A DNA stretch of 35,538 nucleotides from a virus: the IMG/VR virus record IMGVR_UViG_3300033148_002144, positions 1-35,538 of that record, one strand, 5' to 3'. The notes beneath the pieces were generated by a model, which did no database searches, was not told the origin of the DNA, and was given only the letters and a program-made list of their open reading frames with translations. Both the position numbers and the translations under genes were made by a program. Positions 16,096 to 23,642 of this stretch are shown here, in pieces. Each line of letters begins with the position of its first letter. Position 1 is the first letter of the stretch.

Positions 16096-16853
16096 GAAAA
16101 GCTACCTTTTTTATACCCTCTTGAGAGAGCATAATCTAAACTAACCGCTATTATTAAGTGTCTACAATTATATTGTCGCTTTTTATCATTCTTTATTTTA
16201 CCAGCATCACTCTTATCATAATACTTTCTTTGACTTATTAAGCATCTGCAAAAGTCTCTAGTTTTTTTATCTTTAACCCCTCTGTATATATAAACTTCAT
16301 CTATAACATCAGCACTTTTTAAATCTATCATAGATTGATTGAAGTTACTTATAGCTGTATCGGCATAAGTAGAAGAATATTTAACTAAATTAGTATCTTT
16401 TAAAGAGTCTCTTATATTCTCGACCATTGTTTTAGTGTCGAGGTCTGATATTTGATATTTGTATAGATCAGCTTTGAGTCTTGATGATGCTTGTTTACCT
16501 ATGTCGTCAAAGAAGTCTAAATCTAGTTGTTTAATGGCTTTTATGCTTGTTATGTCATCAGCTGTAAATGTAGCCGTTAAACCTCCAGCTTCAAACAATG
16601 CTATTATCTCACCATAACTTTTATCATAACTATCATCTATAAAGTCGTTTACTAGGTCATAATATCCAGCTTCTTGTAATATTTGTTGTACTGCAAAATC
16701 AAACTCTAAAGGGCTATCGTATAATTCTACAGCTTTGATAGATACTAATTCTTGAACCGTCTTTAAAACACTCTCTAACTCTAAATTAAATAAGTTTACT
16801 TCCCTATTTACATTATCATTAATATCTTCTAGTATCTTATCAAAATTAGCCAT
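16089..16853 (-). CDS. Head morphogenesis minor capsid protein (Mu F/SPP1 gp7-like)
   Basis: The 254-residue protein is helical in its N-terminal two thirds and ends with the Mu F-type cysteine module. EVYIYRGVKDKKTRDFCRCL (about 196-215) is followed by RQYNCRHLIIAVS (about 231-243). In the family this module binds zinc or forms disulfides and contacts the portal and scaffold during prohead assembly; a few copies enter the host with DNA. It is next to the portal-HExxH pair and overlaps the HExxH gene by one base. Length is near the family's short end. Confidence 0.8.
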   Translation of the reverse strand: MANFDKILEDINDNVNREVNLFNLELESVLKTVQELVSIKAVELYDSPLEFDFAVQQILQEAGYYDLVNDFIDDSYDKSYGEIIALFEAGGLTATFTADDITSIKAIKQLDLDFFDDIGKQASSRLKADLYKYQISDLDTKTMVENIRDSLKDTNLVKYSSTYADTAISNFNQSMIDLKSADVIDEVYIYRGVKDKKTRDFCRCLISQRKYYDKSDAGKIKNDKKRQYNCRHLIIAVSLDYALSRGYKKGSFSC

Positions 16854-17215
16854 TAGGTACCTTTTTGTAGTCTCTCATCTAAAAACAACATAAACTCTTG
16901 ATAAAGAAACTGTAAAGCATAACTTCTTACTTCATCACATTTAAACCCATAATAGAGCATCCATTCAGTAACAGCATGACTTATTTCGTGAACTACTAAA
17001 CCTTTTAAGCTATATACACAACTTCTTTTTTTTATACCGATTACTATAGTGAAAAAACCTGTTTTGTTTGTGATTATTGAAGTAGTTGCGTCAATATTAA
17101 TAGCACCCTCAGGATAATTATTTTCCAGCATAAATTTAATATAGGCTTTTTCGCCATAACAAAATGAAATATTAGTTTGAGTAAATTGAAGTTCCTTTGT
17201 TATTACGTTTTTCAT
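16853..17215 (-). CDS. HExxH zinc metallopeptidase-like protein
   Basis: The 120-residue protein carries HEISH (His76, Glu77, His80) in the helix LVVHEISHAVTEWM, with Glu95 in DEVRSYALQFL as a likely third zinc ligand. This is the basic zincin active-site arrangement. The protein lacks a signal peptide. It lies between the portal and the head morphogenesis gene, overlapping each by one base, where a head maturation protease would be expected, yet no serine-type maturation protease is present. It may therefore process scaffold or portal, or have another role. Family beyond 'zincin-like' is not recognised. Confidence 0.7.
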   Translation of the reverse strand: MKNVITKELQFTQTNISFCYGEKAYIKFMLENNYPEGAINIDATTSIITNKTGFFTIVIGIKKRSCVYSLKGLVVHEISHAVTEWMLYYGFKCDEVRSYALQFLYQEFMLFLDERLQKGT

Positions 17216-18618
17216 TATGTACCTTCATTAACATTAGGTAAATTAACAGCAGGTTCTTTTACATTAAATTTATCATTACTTAAATTTCTAACTCTGATAT
17301 TTTCATTATACGTTTGTGTAGCTGTGTCTTTATCTACTCCATCACGTTCCATAATAATATTAATCTGGTTATCTAAACCTAATGATATCTCTTTAGTTTG
17401 TATCTCTATGATCTCTTCAGCTGATTGTGGATAAGAAGTAGCAGGGAACATTACAGATACACTATCCGATTTAATTATACCTAATTGTAACTTTTCATCC
17501 ATTCGCTTAAAAAGATTAAATAAGTCACTCTCTGATTTACTAAATAGAATTTGTTGTTTACTGATAAATTTATCTATCTTTATATTTTCCATTTTTAAAG
17601 CAAAACCCGACGATATAGAACCCGTCATCCTAAAGGTGTTAGGGCTTATTTTATAGTTAAGAGCTATGTTACTGTTAATACTCTGTATTGTATCCCATAA
17701 CATTTTATAATTACTCTCTAAGTCTATAGTATCTATTTTTGTGTCATCCCCTTCTAAGAATAAAATAGTTTTAGGATCCAATACAGTACCATTTAACTGT
17801 CTAAGATTACTACCACTTGCTACTAATTGTTTAAATGATTGCATCTTGATTAAATGATTTAAGAATGTTAATTTTATAGATACTTGGATATTGCCTTTTA
17901 CCAGGTCATCCCCTTTATACATCTGCCAGAACTCATCATCTCTAAAGCCGTTATGAATAGATATAAAAGGTAAAAAACCTAGTTTGTTATCTATTGAGTC
18001 TAAACCATCTTGATTTAACTTAGTATTATCTTCATTTAAAACGTCATCCGCTCTTGCTACTAATACTTTAAACATCTCTTCATTTGTATAACCGTACCAC
18101 ATTTGATGCCCGTCTGACTCACCTATATATACGTAAACCTGTTCTAACTCTAAATCATTATTATAGACAACAACTGTATTATCTGGTCTTCTAAGTTTGA
18201 TATTAAAAGTATCCTCTTTTGTACCTACTTGAAGTAATACGTCATTAAAAGCGTTTACATAGGTATTAGCTTGTTGCATAATTGCAGTTATATCTAACTC
18301 TTCATAGAGTAATGTCATATCTTCTTGTATAGTCTCACTTTCATCAAAAGTACGAATTACACCTCCGTCATATACTTTACTAATCTCTTCAATAACCATT
18401 CTATATAAGTTATTAGTGTCATCTATTTGATCTATAAGTCCTAGTTCTTTAGCTTTTGAATATACGTTACCTAGTTCTACCTCAGCTTGTTTGTAGAAAT
18501 TATCATTAAGCATATTTATACGATAACTAAACTTTTTTATCCTGCTACTCTCACTATCCATAGGGATATTAACCGTGTTCTTTGATGTTGGTATAAATAG
18601 ATTTTTAGTATCCGTCAT
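17215..18618 (-). CDS. Portal protein
   Basis: The 467-residue protein is the dodecameric portal through which DNA enters and leaves the head. Evidence is its position directly between large terminase/virion protein and head morphogenesis genes and its size. Portal-like features are helix-rich wing segments, SIKLTFLNHLIKMQSFKQLV, IALNYKISPNTFRMTGSISS and a tail with long helices (KQQILFSKSESDLFNLFKRM). The longer frame opening with TTG at 18633 is less likely: the ATG at 18618 has AAGGA at good spacing and abuts the preceding stop. It resembles the SPP1-like portal class only loosely. Confidence 0.8.
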   Translation of the reverse strand: MTDTKNLFIPTSKNTVNIPMDSESSRIKKFSYRINMLNDNFYKQAEVELGNVYSKAKELGLIDQIDDTNNLYRMVIEEISKVYDGGVIRTFDESETIQEDMTLLYEELDITAIMQQANTYVNAFNDVLLQVGTKEDTFNIKLRRPDNTVVVYNNDLELEQVYVYIGESDGHQMWYGYTNEEMFKVLVARADDVLNEDNTKLNQDGLDSIDNKLGFLPFISIHNGFRDDEFWQMYKGDDLVKGNIQVSIKLTFLNHLIKMQSFKQLVASGSNLRQLNGTVLDPKTILFLEGDDTKIDTIDLESNYKMLWDTIQSINSNIALNYKISPNTFRMTGSISSGFALKMENIKIDKFISKQQILFSKSESDLFNLFKRMDEKLQLGIIKSDSVSVMFPATSYPQSAEEIIEIQTKEISLGLDNQINIIMERDGVDKDTATQTYNENIRVRNLSNDKFNVKEPAVNLPNVNEGT

Positions 18619-18619
18619 A

Positions 18620-19480
18620 TTATTTTCCTTCAATGTGTCCTTGGATTTTTTGTTTAAACGAGATCAGCCCTGTTAAGTCATCTTGTATTAATAATTCTAC
18701 AAAGTCACCCTTAGAACCATCAACTTTTGGAACTGCTCCAGTACCTAGTTTTATAGAACCTCGTCCCGTAGTCCCATAAGTTCCACCCCCTGTTGAGCGT
18801 GTATCAAAATCAACATCATACATATTATCTTTTATATCACTGTTTGTTTTAAATAGTGCAAAAGTTCCATACTGGTCAAATTCGGCTTTATATATTCTCA
18901 TTACTACACCGTTTAGCAATTCTTCTATGTTTCCAAATAAACCCAAATCCCCTGCCGTTCCGTGAGTCATAGAGAATAAAAACCTTACAACATGCCAAAG
19001 ATCCGTAGAATTTGGCTCTGCTTTAAAAGATATAGGGTTTGCAAGTGTACCTAATACTGCCATATTTGTTGATATTATCTCAACCGTAGCCCCAACTAAA
19101 TAAGCGTGGTCTAAAGGTCTATCAAGTGTTAAAGTATTTGTTGCAATAGCTGTAATTTTAGGAAATGTTGTACCCTCTTCACCGTTGGTTAATTGTATCT
19201 CTTTCCCAACTGCAAAAAGTCCGCCATTTGTAACAACTATTGATGTATCTTGCTTAGAGCTTTCAACTGCTATAGTATCTGAAACCCCCGTATGCCTATG
19301 GAAATACTCATTAACCACCGTATCGTGAACATCTGCAACATGAACATTTAAAGAACCTTTTAGGGATTTTATAATATCCCCCTCACCATCAGTTAATGCC
19401 CTTATAGGTATATAACCGTCATCATGATTACCTTTTGTTTGTTGAGGTGCGTTACCTATCTGTACCCGTTCATTACTCAT
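18620..19480 (-). CDS. Conserved virion protein, portal-adjacent, function unknown
   Basis: The 286-residue protein has a pattern seen in a structural protein that sits near terminase and portal in several tailed phages. An Ig-like beta part has TSIVVTNGGLFAVGKEIQLT. A conserved central part has LWHVVRFLFSMTHGTAGD, NGVVMRIYKAEFDQYGTFAL and IKDNMYDVDF, and a C-terminal part has GSKGDFVELLIQDDLTGLIS. It has no catalytic motif. It is tightly coupled to its neighbours: it starts on an ATGA overlap with the 59-residue gene and ends two bases before the portal start. A head decoration, plug or stabilising role is possible. Confidence 0.65.
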   Translation of the reverse strand: MSNERVQIGNAPQQTKGNHDDGYIPIRALTDGEGDIIKSLKGSLNVHVADVHDTVVNEYFHRHTGVSDTIAVESSKQDTSIVVTNGGLFAVGKEIQLTNGEEGTTFPKITAIATNTLTLDRPLDHAYLVGATVEIISTNMAVLGTLANPISFKAEPNSTDLWHVVRFLFSMTHGTAGDLGLFGNIEELLNGVVMRIYKAEFDQYGTFALFKTNSDIKDNMYDVDFDTRSTGGGTYGTTGRGSIKLGTGAVPKVDGSKGDFVELLIQDDLTGLISFKQKIQGHIEGK

Positions 19481-19656
19481 ATTGTATCATTTGCTTTGTA
19501 TAGTAGGGGTTCAAGGATAGTGTAGGGCTTAGTACCTTTTATAAATAACTCAGGCATACAAGTGTGTAATTCCCTAATAGCCCTTTTACACCCCTTCATA
19601 GCTTTAGTTACTATCTCTTCAATAAAATAAAGTTTTTGTAATTCATATTCATTCAT
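19477..19656 (-). CDS. Small unknown protein (59 residues)
   Basis: The frame from 19656 encodes MNEYELQKLYFIEEIVTKAM followed by KGCKRAIRELHTCMPELFIK and a short tail. The product has a helical N-terminus and two cysteines 12 residues apart. Support for its reality comes from AAAGG at suitable spacing before the ATG, an extended -10 promoter candidate just upstream and an ATGA overlap with the next gene. It lies between large terminase and the portal-adjacent virion gene. No function is recognised. Confidence 0.6.
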   Translation of the reverse strand: MNEYELQKLYFIEEIVTKAMKGCKRAIRELHTCMPELFIKGTKPYTILEPLLYKANDTI

Positions 19657-19673
19657 AAAAAAGCCTTTGTAAA

Positions 19674-19682
19674 ATTATATCA
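19674..19682 (-). promoter_or_regulatory. Extended -10 promoter candidate after the large terminase gene
   Basis: The minus strand reads TGATATAAT, a perfect extended -10 (TGnTATAAT). It lies just after the large terminase stop and 18 bases before the ATG at 19656. It would let portal and head genes be transcribed apart from terminase. No clear -35 box is visible. Confidence 0.5.
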
Positions 19683-19685
19683 TAG

Positions 19686-20966
19686 TTAAGCGTAATCTAT
19701 GTCCATGTTAGATATTGATGATTTAGTAATAGAAAATAAGTAAGCTATTAAATAACCTATTGCATCATTCCAATCATCAACGGCACCTCCTTTATGCTCT
19801 TTAAACTTCTCAGGCTCCCCGTTGTCTTTATATGCTTGTGTTTGTAGTGAATATATTAATTTTTCTAACTTACCATTGATTAATATCTTATCTGTTGCGA
19901 ACATTCTATTAACCGCATTTACCCTATCTCTCACGGCTGGATTTGCTTTGTTTGATAATACTCTAAAACCGCCATCTCTTATGATTTGAAGATCAGAACG
20001 GCTACTATTAGTCTTATTAGCTTTACCACTTGCATCTGGGTAAACTATAATTTCTTTACCTTTATACTTAGCGTGTTTTAGTTGCGTCACTATTGCATCC
20101 GTATCATATACAGCCCATCCATCAACTATATAGACTTTGTTACCTATAACTCCACAAACTACACCAACACAACCACCTATATTAAAATCAACACCTACAT
20201 GTAGCACTTGAAAATCATTAATAGTTAATTCTGTAGTATGCTTTAAAAAAACAAAGTTATGATAAACTTGATTAGTATTCAATACACCCCATTGATTAAG
20301 AGCATATATATTATACTGCTGTATATCGTATTTTTTCATCTCTAGTAATACACTAACATCATCTTCATCTAACTTAGGATTATCCAAGTAGGTAGTCTCT
20401 ATTACCGTGCAGTTATCAGGAGGGTTATCGAAAAACCTAGTCTTTAACCAATGTAGATGGGATATAGGATTGAAGCTTAAAATGATTTGTTTGTAATTAG
20501 GTAGTTTACCTCTTAATCTTCTATCAAGCTCATTAAAATCGCCCTCTTCAAGCTCACTAGCCTCTTCTACCCATATACTTGTAATCTTTTCAATAGACTT
20601 TAGTTTCTCAGGGTCATCAATACCCATAAATATAATAGTGTTGCCCGTTGTCTTATGAGTTATTCTAAGGGGTGACTCTGTAATATGGAATTTACTCTCT
20701 ATACCCCACGCATGTATATAATCTTTAAATAGTTGAAATACTGAGGCTTTCATAGTGTCTTTTACTTTACGTATCACTAAGAACCTATGATGTTGTTGGT
20801 ATATAATCCTATACAGTATCTTTTGTGCTATAAATCTACTCTTACCAGCACCTGCACCGCCTTTATAGATCATATATCGGCTCTCATCCCTAAAGTGAGG
20901 TTTATATACAGGTAGGACCGTTTTATTTAATACATTAGATAAATCTATATTAGGAATATAACTCAT
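19686..20966 (-). CDS. terL: Terminase large subunit
   Basis: The 426-residue packaging motor has an ATPase domain with Walker A GGAGAGKS (36-43) and Walker B IWVEEA (131-136). A C-terminal RNase-H-like nuclease has Asp260 (VGVDFNIGG), Asp311 (VYPDASG) and Asp398 (VDDWNDAIGY). The type is that of SPP1/PBSX, usually headful packagers. The protein binds the portal, cuts concatemers and pumps DNA. It overlaps the small subunit gene by one base. Complete length and all key residues are present. Headful packaging agrees with the circularly closing contig. Confidence 0.95.
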   Translation of the reverse strand: MSYIPNIDLSNVLNKTVLPVYKPHFRDESRYMIYKGGAGAGKSRFIAQKILYRIIYQQHHRFLVIRKVKDTMKASVFQLFKDYIHAWGIESKFHITESPLRITHKTTGNTIIFMGIDDPEKLKSIEKITSIWVEEASELEEGDFNELDRRLRGKLPNYKQIILSFNPISHLHWLKTRFFDNPPDNCTVIETTYLDNPKLDEDDVSVLLEMKKYDIQQYNIYALNQWGVLNTNQVYHNFVFLKHTTELTINDFQVLHVGVDFNIGGCVGVVCGVIGNKVYIVDGWAVYDTDAIVTQLKHAKYKGKEIIVYPDASGKANKTNSSRSDLQIIRDGGFRVLSNKANPAVRDRVNAVNRMFATDKILINGKLEKLIYSLQTQAYKDNGEPEKFKEHKGGAVDDWNDAIGYLIAYLFSITKSSISNMDIDYA

Positions 20967-21448
20967 TAGAAGTCAGGCTCTTTAGCTTCAATAGTATCAT
21001 CGCTTTTTGTCTGTTTGTTGTCTTTTTCATACAAACCTAAGTGTTTAGATAAACTATCAAGAGCTTTTAATTTGTCATGTGTCTTTATTACAGGGGCGAA
21101 ATTATTATCATAAGTTAAACTAGCTACAGCCCCCCTATTCTCAGGACTCATTTTACTAAAAGGTAGTAGGTGTCCCTCGCTATCATAAAAAGTAGCTACA
21201 TCTAAAAAAGCTATCTTTGCATACTCAGCTATTACTTTATCAGCAGTAACATCTAAACGCTTTGTACGTCTTGCTACTAAGTGATCTACATACGCTTTTA
21301 CTTCAGGTCTCTTTAGTAGTTTACTACCTTGAGACCTTGCAGTATCCCTCGACTTATAACCAGCGTATAAACCAGCATCAGTAGCATTAAAATTAATGAT
21401 ATATGCTCTACAGAACATCCTTACTTTACGTGTTAATAACATTTTCAT
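20966..21448 (-). CDS. terS: Terminase small subunit (XtmA-like)
   Basis: The 160-residue protein has the Terminase_2 N-terminal helix-turn-helix pattern (KVRMFCRAYIINFNATDAGL, then YAGYKSRDTARSQGSKLL). It continues with 'RPEVKAYVD', a middle helix with DKVIAEYAKIAF and a C-terminal KALDSLSKHLGLYE. It recognises the pac site and loads the large subunit. Two in-frame ATGs (21448 and 21442) are close together and neither has a good Shine-Dalgarno, so translation may depend on the upstream HNH gene. The adjacent non-coding region and the gene itself are the likely places for pac. Confidence 0.9.
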   Translation of the reverse strand: MKMLLTRKVRMFCRAYIINFNATDAGLYAGYKSRDTARSQGSKLLKRPEVKAYVDHLVARRTKRLDVTADKVIAEYAKIAFLDVATFYDSEGHLLPFSKMSPENRGAVASLTYDNNFAPVIKTHDKLKALDSLSKHLGLYEKDNKQTKSDDTIEAKEPDF

Positions 21449-21470
21449 AGTAACAGTTTAGCTAATTAAG

Positions 21471-21869
21471 TTAAGGTTTGTCAAAAAAGTTACCTCTTAA
21501 CATTCTGTTTTTAAACCTTTCCGCCATCTCTTTTTTCTCTTTTAGCTGCTGTAACTTACGCTCCCTATTTATTTTTCTTTTAGCTGCCTTTTCTGCTTTA
21601 TCTTGCATATTGTCTAACCTAGAAGTATCCAAAACAAGATTAGATAATCTAAAATCTAACTTTGAGTTATTGATCTGTACTACTTGTGTATGTTGAGGTA
21701 TTTCTTTTTTTAACATAAACCATAGAACATTTACTAAACGATACGACACTCCCTTTATATGTATCCTCATATAACCAGATATCTGTAAACTTAAATCACA
21801 CTCAGTCTGTATTAATCCCGTCTTATGATTATATTTAATTAACCTCTTTAATAAACTACGTCTTAGCAT
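21471..21869 (-). CDS. Degenerate HNH-endonuclease-like protein
   Basis: The 132-residue protein has the frame of a phage HNH protein: YNHKTGLI, SGYMRIHIKGVSYRLVNVLW (usually 'YrvHrlvW') and TQVVQINNSKLDFRLSNLVL (usually 'vDHiNgnklDNRlsNL'). Both active-site histidines are replaced (Val46 and Gln65) and the Asn of DNR is Phe, so nuclease activity should be lost. The DNA-binding fold may persist. The C-terminus is a Lys/Arg-rich helix. HNH genes next to terminase small subunit are common and can take part in packaging. Start at 21869 has AAGG about two bases and AAGGA further upstream. Confidence 0.8.
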   Translation of the reverse strand: MLRRSLLKRLIKYNHKTGLIQTECDLSLQISGYMRIHIKGVSYRLVNVLWFMLKKEIPQHTQVVQINNSKLDFRLSNLVLDTSRLDNMQDKAEKAAKRKINRERKLQQLKEKKEMAERFKNRMLRGNFFDKP

Positions 21870-21889
21870 CCTTTTTCCTTTTTATATAA

Positions 21890-21898
21890 TATATAACA
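21890..21898 (-). promoter_or_regulatory. Extended -10 candidate for the late operon
   Basis: The minus strand reads TGTTATATA, about 20 bases before the ATG at 21869, in a TA-rich stretch. The hexamer is weaker than those at 15517 and 19674, but the position before the HNH-terminase genes suits the start of the late operon. Confidence 0.35.
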
Positions 21899-21931
21899 GT
21901 ATATCTAAATAAGGGGGTTTTTACAAATTAT

Positions 21932-22004
21932 AGAGTGTAACCGTGTAACCACTTTTTTACGGTTCGGCTTAGGAGAAAAAATAAAAAAATAAAAAAAACA
22001 CTCT
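21932..22004. repeat. Nested inverted repeats
   Basis: AGAGTGT near the left end pairs with ACACTCT at the right end, and inside this AACCGT pairs with ACGGTT. The enclosed sequence is largely A-rich. These could form a long-range stem in the leader RNA or in single-stranded DNA. Confidence 0.45.
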
Positions 22005-22098
22005 ATATATATATACTAATATAATAAATAAAAATAAATTTTCTTCTTCTTCTAAAATAAAGTAAAGAAATAACAAAAAGTACAATTAAAGCCTATAG

Positions 22099-22161
22099 GG
22101 AGGGGGCTGTAGCCGTAACTGAATGTGCCCTTAAATTTTGAACTCCTCTACAGCTCCCTCC
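22099..22161. repeat. 14-base inverted repeat with a 35-base loop
   Basis: Bases 22099-22112 (GGAGGGGGCTGTAG) pair with 22148-22161 (CTACAGCTCCCTCC) with a single wobble mismatch. The loop contains one copy of the GTAACTGAAT repeat. GC-rich bases stand out from the AT-rich surroundings, so selection for structure is likely. Confidence 0.65.
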
Positions 22162-22406
22162 AGCAGGGGTTTAGTTTGTAACTGAATTGTGCCTTAAACG
22201 CTTAATTGTAACTTAAATTCGTGATGTTTTCCCTCTGAATACCTACAAGGGCACTTAATAAGGCTTCTAATATAAAGAGCCTTGTAGATTAAGCTTACAT
22301 TAAGAAACACCTATTTTGCTGAAAAGTGTCTTATTAAGAGTCCTTACATAAAAAAACATTAAAATACCTACAAGGGGTCTTATTTTACCTGAATTGTAAC
22401 TGAAAT
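22115..22406 (+). repeat. Dispersed short repeats GTAACTKAAWT and ACCTACAAGGGS
   Basis: GTAACTGAAT starts at 22115 and 22178, GTAACTTAAAT at 22208 and GTAACTGAAAT at 22396. The first two continue to TGTGCCYTTAAA-like sequence. ACCTACAAGGG begins at 22241 and ACCTACAAGGGG at about 22368. Spacing is irregular, so they are iteron-like rather than a strict array. Confidence 0.55.
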
Positions 22407-22424
22407 GAGGAAAAAGTGGTCACA

Positions 22425-22446
22425 CCCTCTCTAGTAGATAAGAGGG
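22425..22446 (-). terminator. Hairpin after the adenine methyltransferase gene
   Basis: On the minus strand CCCTCT, a ten-base loop and AGAGGG form a six-pair stem 14 bases after the methyltransferase stop. TGTGACCACTTTTTCC follows. The T-run is delayed, so this is a weak candidate for ending the middle operon. Confidence 0.4.
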
Positions 22447-22459
22447 CTTATATCTATCG

Positions 22460-23443
22460 TTATTTCGTTGTAGTTCTCTTATAGTGTTTCTCTAGCCTAT
22501 GTTGATGTTTACTAATAAATAGCTTTTCGCTTACTTTTTTATTATTTTTAGCACTTAATGTACTTCTATGTTCTACCTCAAAAACCGATACTAAATCTTC
22601 ACACTCATAACTACTCATATAAACTTTATATTTACTCTTCTTAACCCATTCAAATAAAGCATCATGATCTATATCAAACTGATACTTTTCGGTACCTTTG
22701 TATGGAGGGTCTAAATATATAATTGTTTCATCTACTGGGGTATCAATCAAAACATCCTCATAACTATGATTATGTATGTCAAACCGCTCCAACTGCTGCA
22801 ACCGCTCCAACCGCTGCAACTGCTGCAACCGCTCCAACTGCTGCAACTGCTGCAACCGCTCCAACTGCTGCAACCGCTGCAACTGCTCCAACTGCTGCAA
22901 ATCAGTCCTGCCTGTGTACTTCTTAACATGTTTGGTAACTTTTAATCTCTCTTGTCCTAATAAACGCTTAGGTATAATAACTCTGTCATGTTTTCTATTA
23001 AATATCTTACGGCTATTCTCACAACTATTGATAATAATTTCGTGCAATAATCTCTTATCATCTTCAATATGTTTACCAAATATATATGAACTCTGGGCAT
23101 TACCAAAACTCCATATAACTTTACAAAGCCCTCCAAACCAACAATTATCACCCTTGTGTTTATGGAACGTATCTCTGTCTATCCATTGATAAAACTCATC
23201 CGTAACACCCTCATTTTTTACTTTGCGTAATAATTCAACAACACCTGTATTAAACTCATTGTATATGACCTTTTTAATCTGAGGTCTTTGTAATGCTTCA
23301 AAACTAACAGCACCCCCTCCACCAAATAAATCATAAATGTATTTAACATTAGGATTTTTCTCTATTATAAAATCTATTATCTTTGGTGCTAACTTTCTCT
23401 TACTTCCCATATATGGAAGCCCTAATCCTTTAATGTATTTCAT
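22460..23443 (-). CDS. N6-adenine DNA methyltransferase (D12/Dam class) with Leu-x-x repeat insertion
   Basis: The 327-residue enzyme transfers a methyl group from S-adenosylmethionine to adenine. Motifs in order are LPYMGSKRKL (motif X, about 9-18), DLFGGGG (motif I, 38-44) and DPPY (motif IV, 245-248). Between the target-recognition region and motif IV, residues 182-220 are 13 tandem Leu-x-x triplets made only of L, Q, E and R. The ATG at 23443 has AAGGG six bases upstream and starts at the conserved motif; a longer frame from 23488 is unlikely. It overlaps the membrane protein gene by 14 bases. Probable roles are protection from host restriction or marking of phage DNA. Target sequence cannot be read from the protein. 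Confidence 0.9.
   Translation of the reverse strand: MKYIKGLGLPYMGSKRKLAPKIIDFIIEKNPNVKYIYDLFGGGGAVSFEALQRPQIKKVIYNEFNTGVVELLRKVKNEGVTDEFYQWIDRDTFHKHKGDNCWFGGLCKVIWSFGNAQSSYIFGKHIEDDKRLLHEIIINSCENSRKIFNRKHDRVIIPKRLLGQERLKVTKHVKKYTGRTDLQQLEQLQRLQQLERLQQLQQLERLQQLQRLERLQQLERFDIHNHSYEDVLIDTPVDETIIYLDPPYKGTEKYQFDIDHDALFEWVKKSKYKVYMSSYECEDLVSVFEVEHRSTLSAKNNKKVSEKLFISKHQHRLEKHYKRTTTK
22784..22900 (-). repeat. 13 tandem 9-base units inside the adenine methyltransferase gene
   Basis: The coding-strand unit is TTG SAG CRG, repeated 13 times without interruption (117 bases). The first codon is always TTG (Leu). The second is CAG or GAG (Gln/Glu) and the third CAG or CGG (Gln/Arg). Only two of nine positions vary. 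The stretch is much richer in GC than its surroundings. Confidence 0.95.
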
Positions 23444-23642
23444 TAAAAACCCTTCTAATAATATATGCTCTAGCATAACTAGACACAAAAAATATACATG
23501 TAGATATACTAGCTACATAAAACTGATCTAAATCATCAAACAATGGAAATAATAAGAATACTATTAACCATCCCATCACGACACCTACTATCTGATTTAC
23601 CATAATCTCATAATGAGAATACTTTTTACTTTGCTTATTCAT
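23430..23642 (-). CDS. Small two-helix membrane protein (DUF7220-like)
   Basis: The 70-residue protein has a short polar start QSKKYSHYEI, a first membrane helix at about 15-35 (VNQIVGVVMGWLIVFLLFPL) and a second at about 42-58 (VASISTCIFFVSSYARAY). It ends in an Arg-rich IIRRVFNEIH. This is the plan of a small phage membrane protein family (DUF7220) whose ending reads 'SYalRRlF'. The function of the family is unknown. It starts on an ATGA overlap with the cytosine methyltransferase and runs into the start of the adenine methyltransferase. Confidence 0.75.
   Translation of the reverse strand: MNKQSKKYSHYEIMVNQIVGVVMGWLIVFLLFPLFDDLDQFYVASISTCIFFVSSYARAYIIRRVFNEIH

Larger units (their letters stand above)
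21870..22459. other. 590-base non-coding region with repeats, hairpins and an AT tract
   Basis: No frame of use is found on either strand. It contains an AT tract (21976-22043), four copies of GTAACTKAAWT (22115, 22178, 22208, 22396), two copies of ACCTACAAGGGS (22241, 22368), a 14-base inverted repeat (22099-22161) and several shorter hairpins. The first part is the leader of the late operon. Iteron-like repeats beside an AT tract would suit a replication origin or a pac region. Confidence 0.7.

Noticed and set aside
22784-22900. CRISPR array
   Set aside because: The units are contiguous, nine bases long and coding, without spacers; no cas genes are present.
22723-23189. Open frames coding runs of Ala-Ala-Thr, Cys-Asn or Ser-Ser-Cys across the methyltransferase repeat
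   Set aside because: They are by-products of the 9-base repeat in other frames; the methyltransferase frame holds the catalytic motifs.
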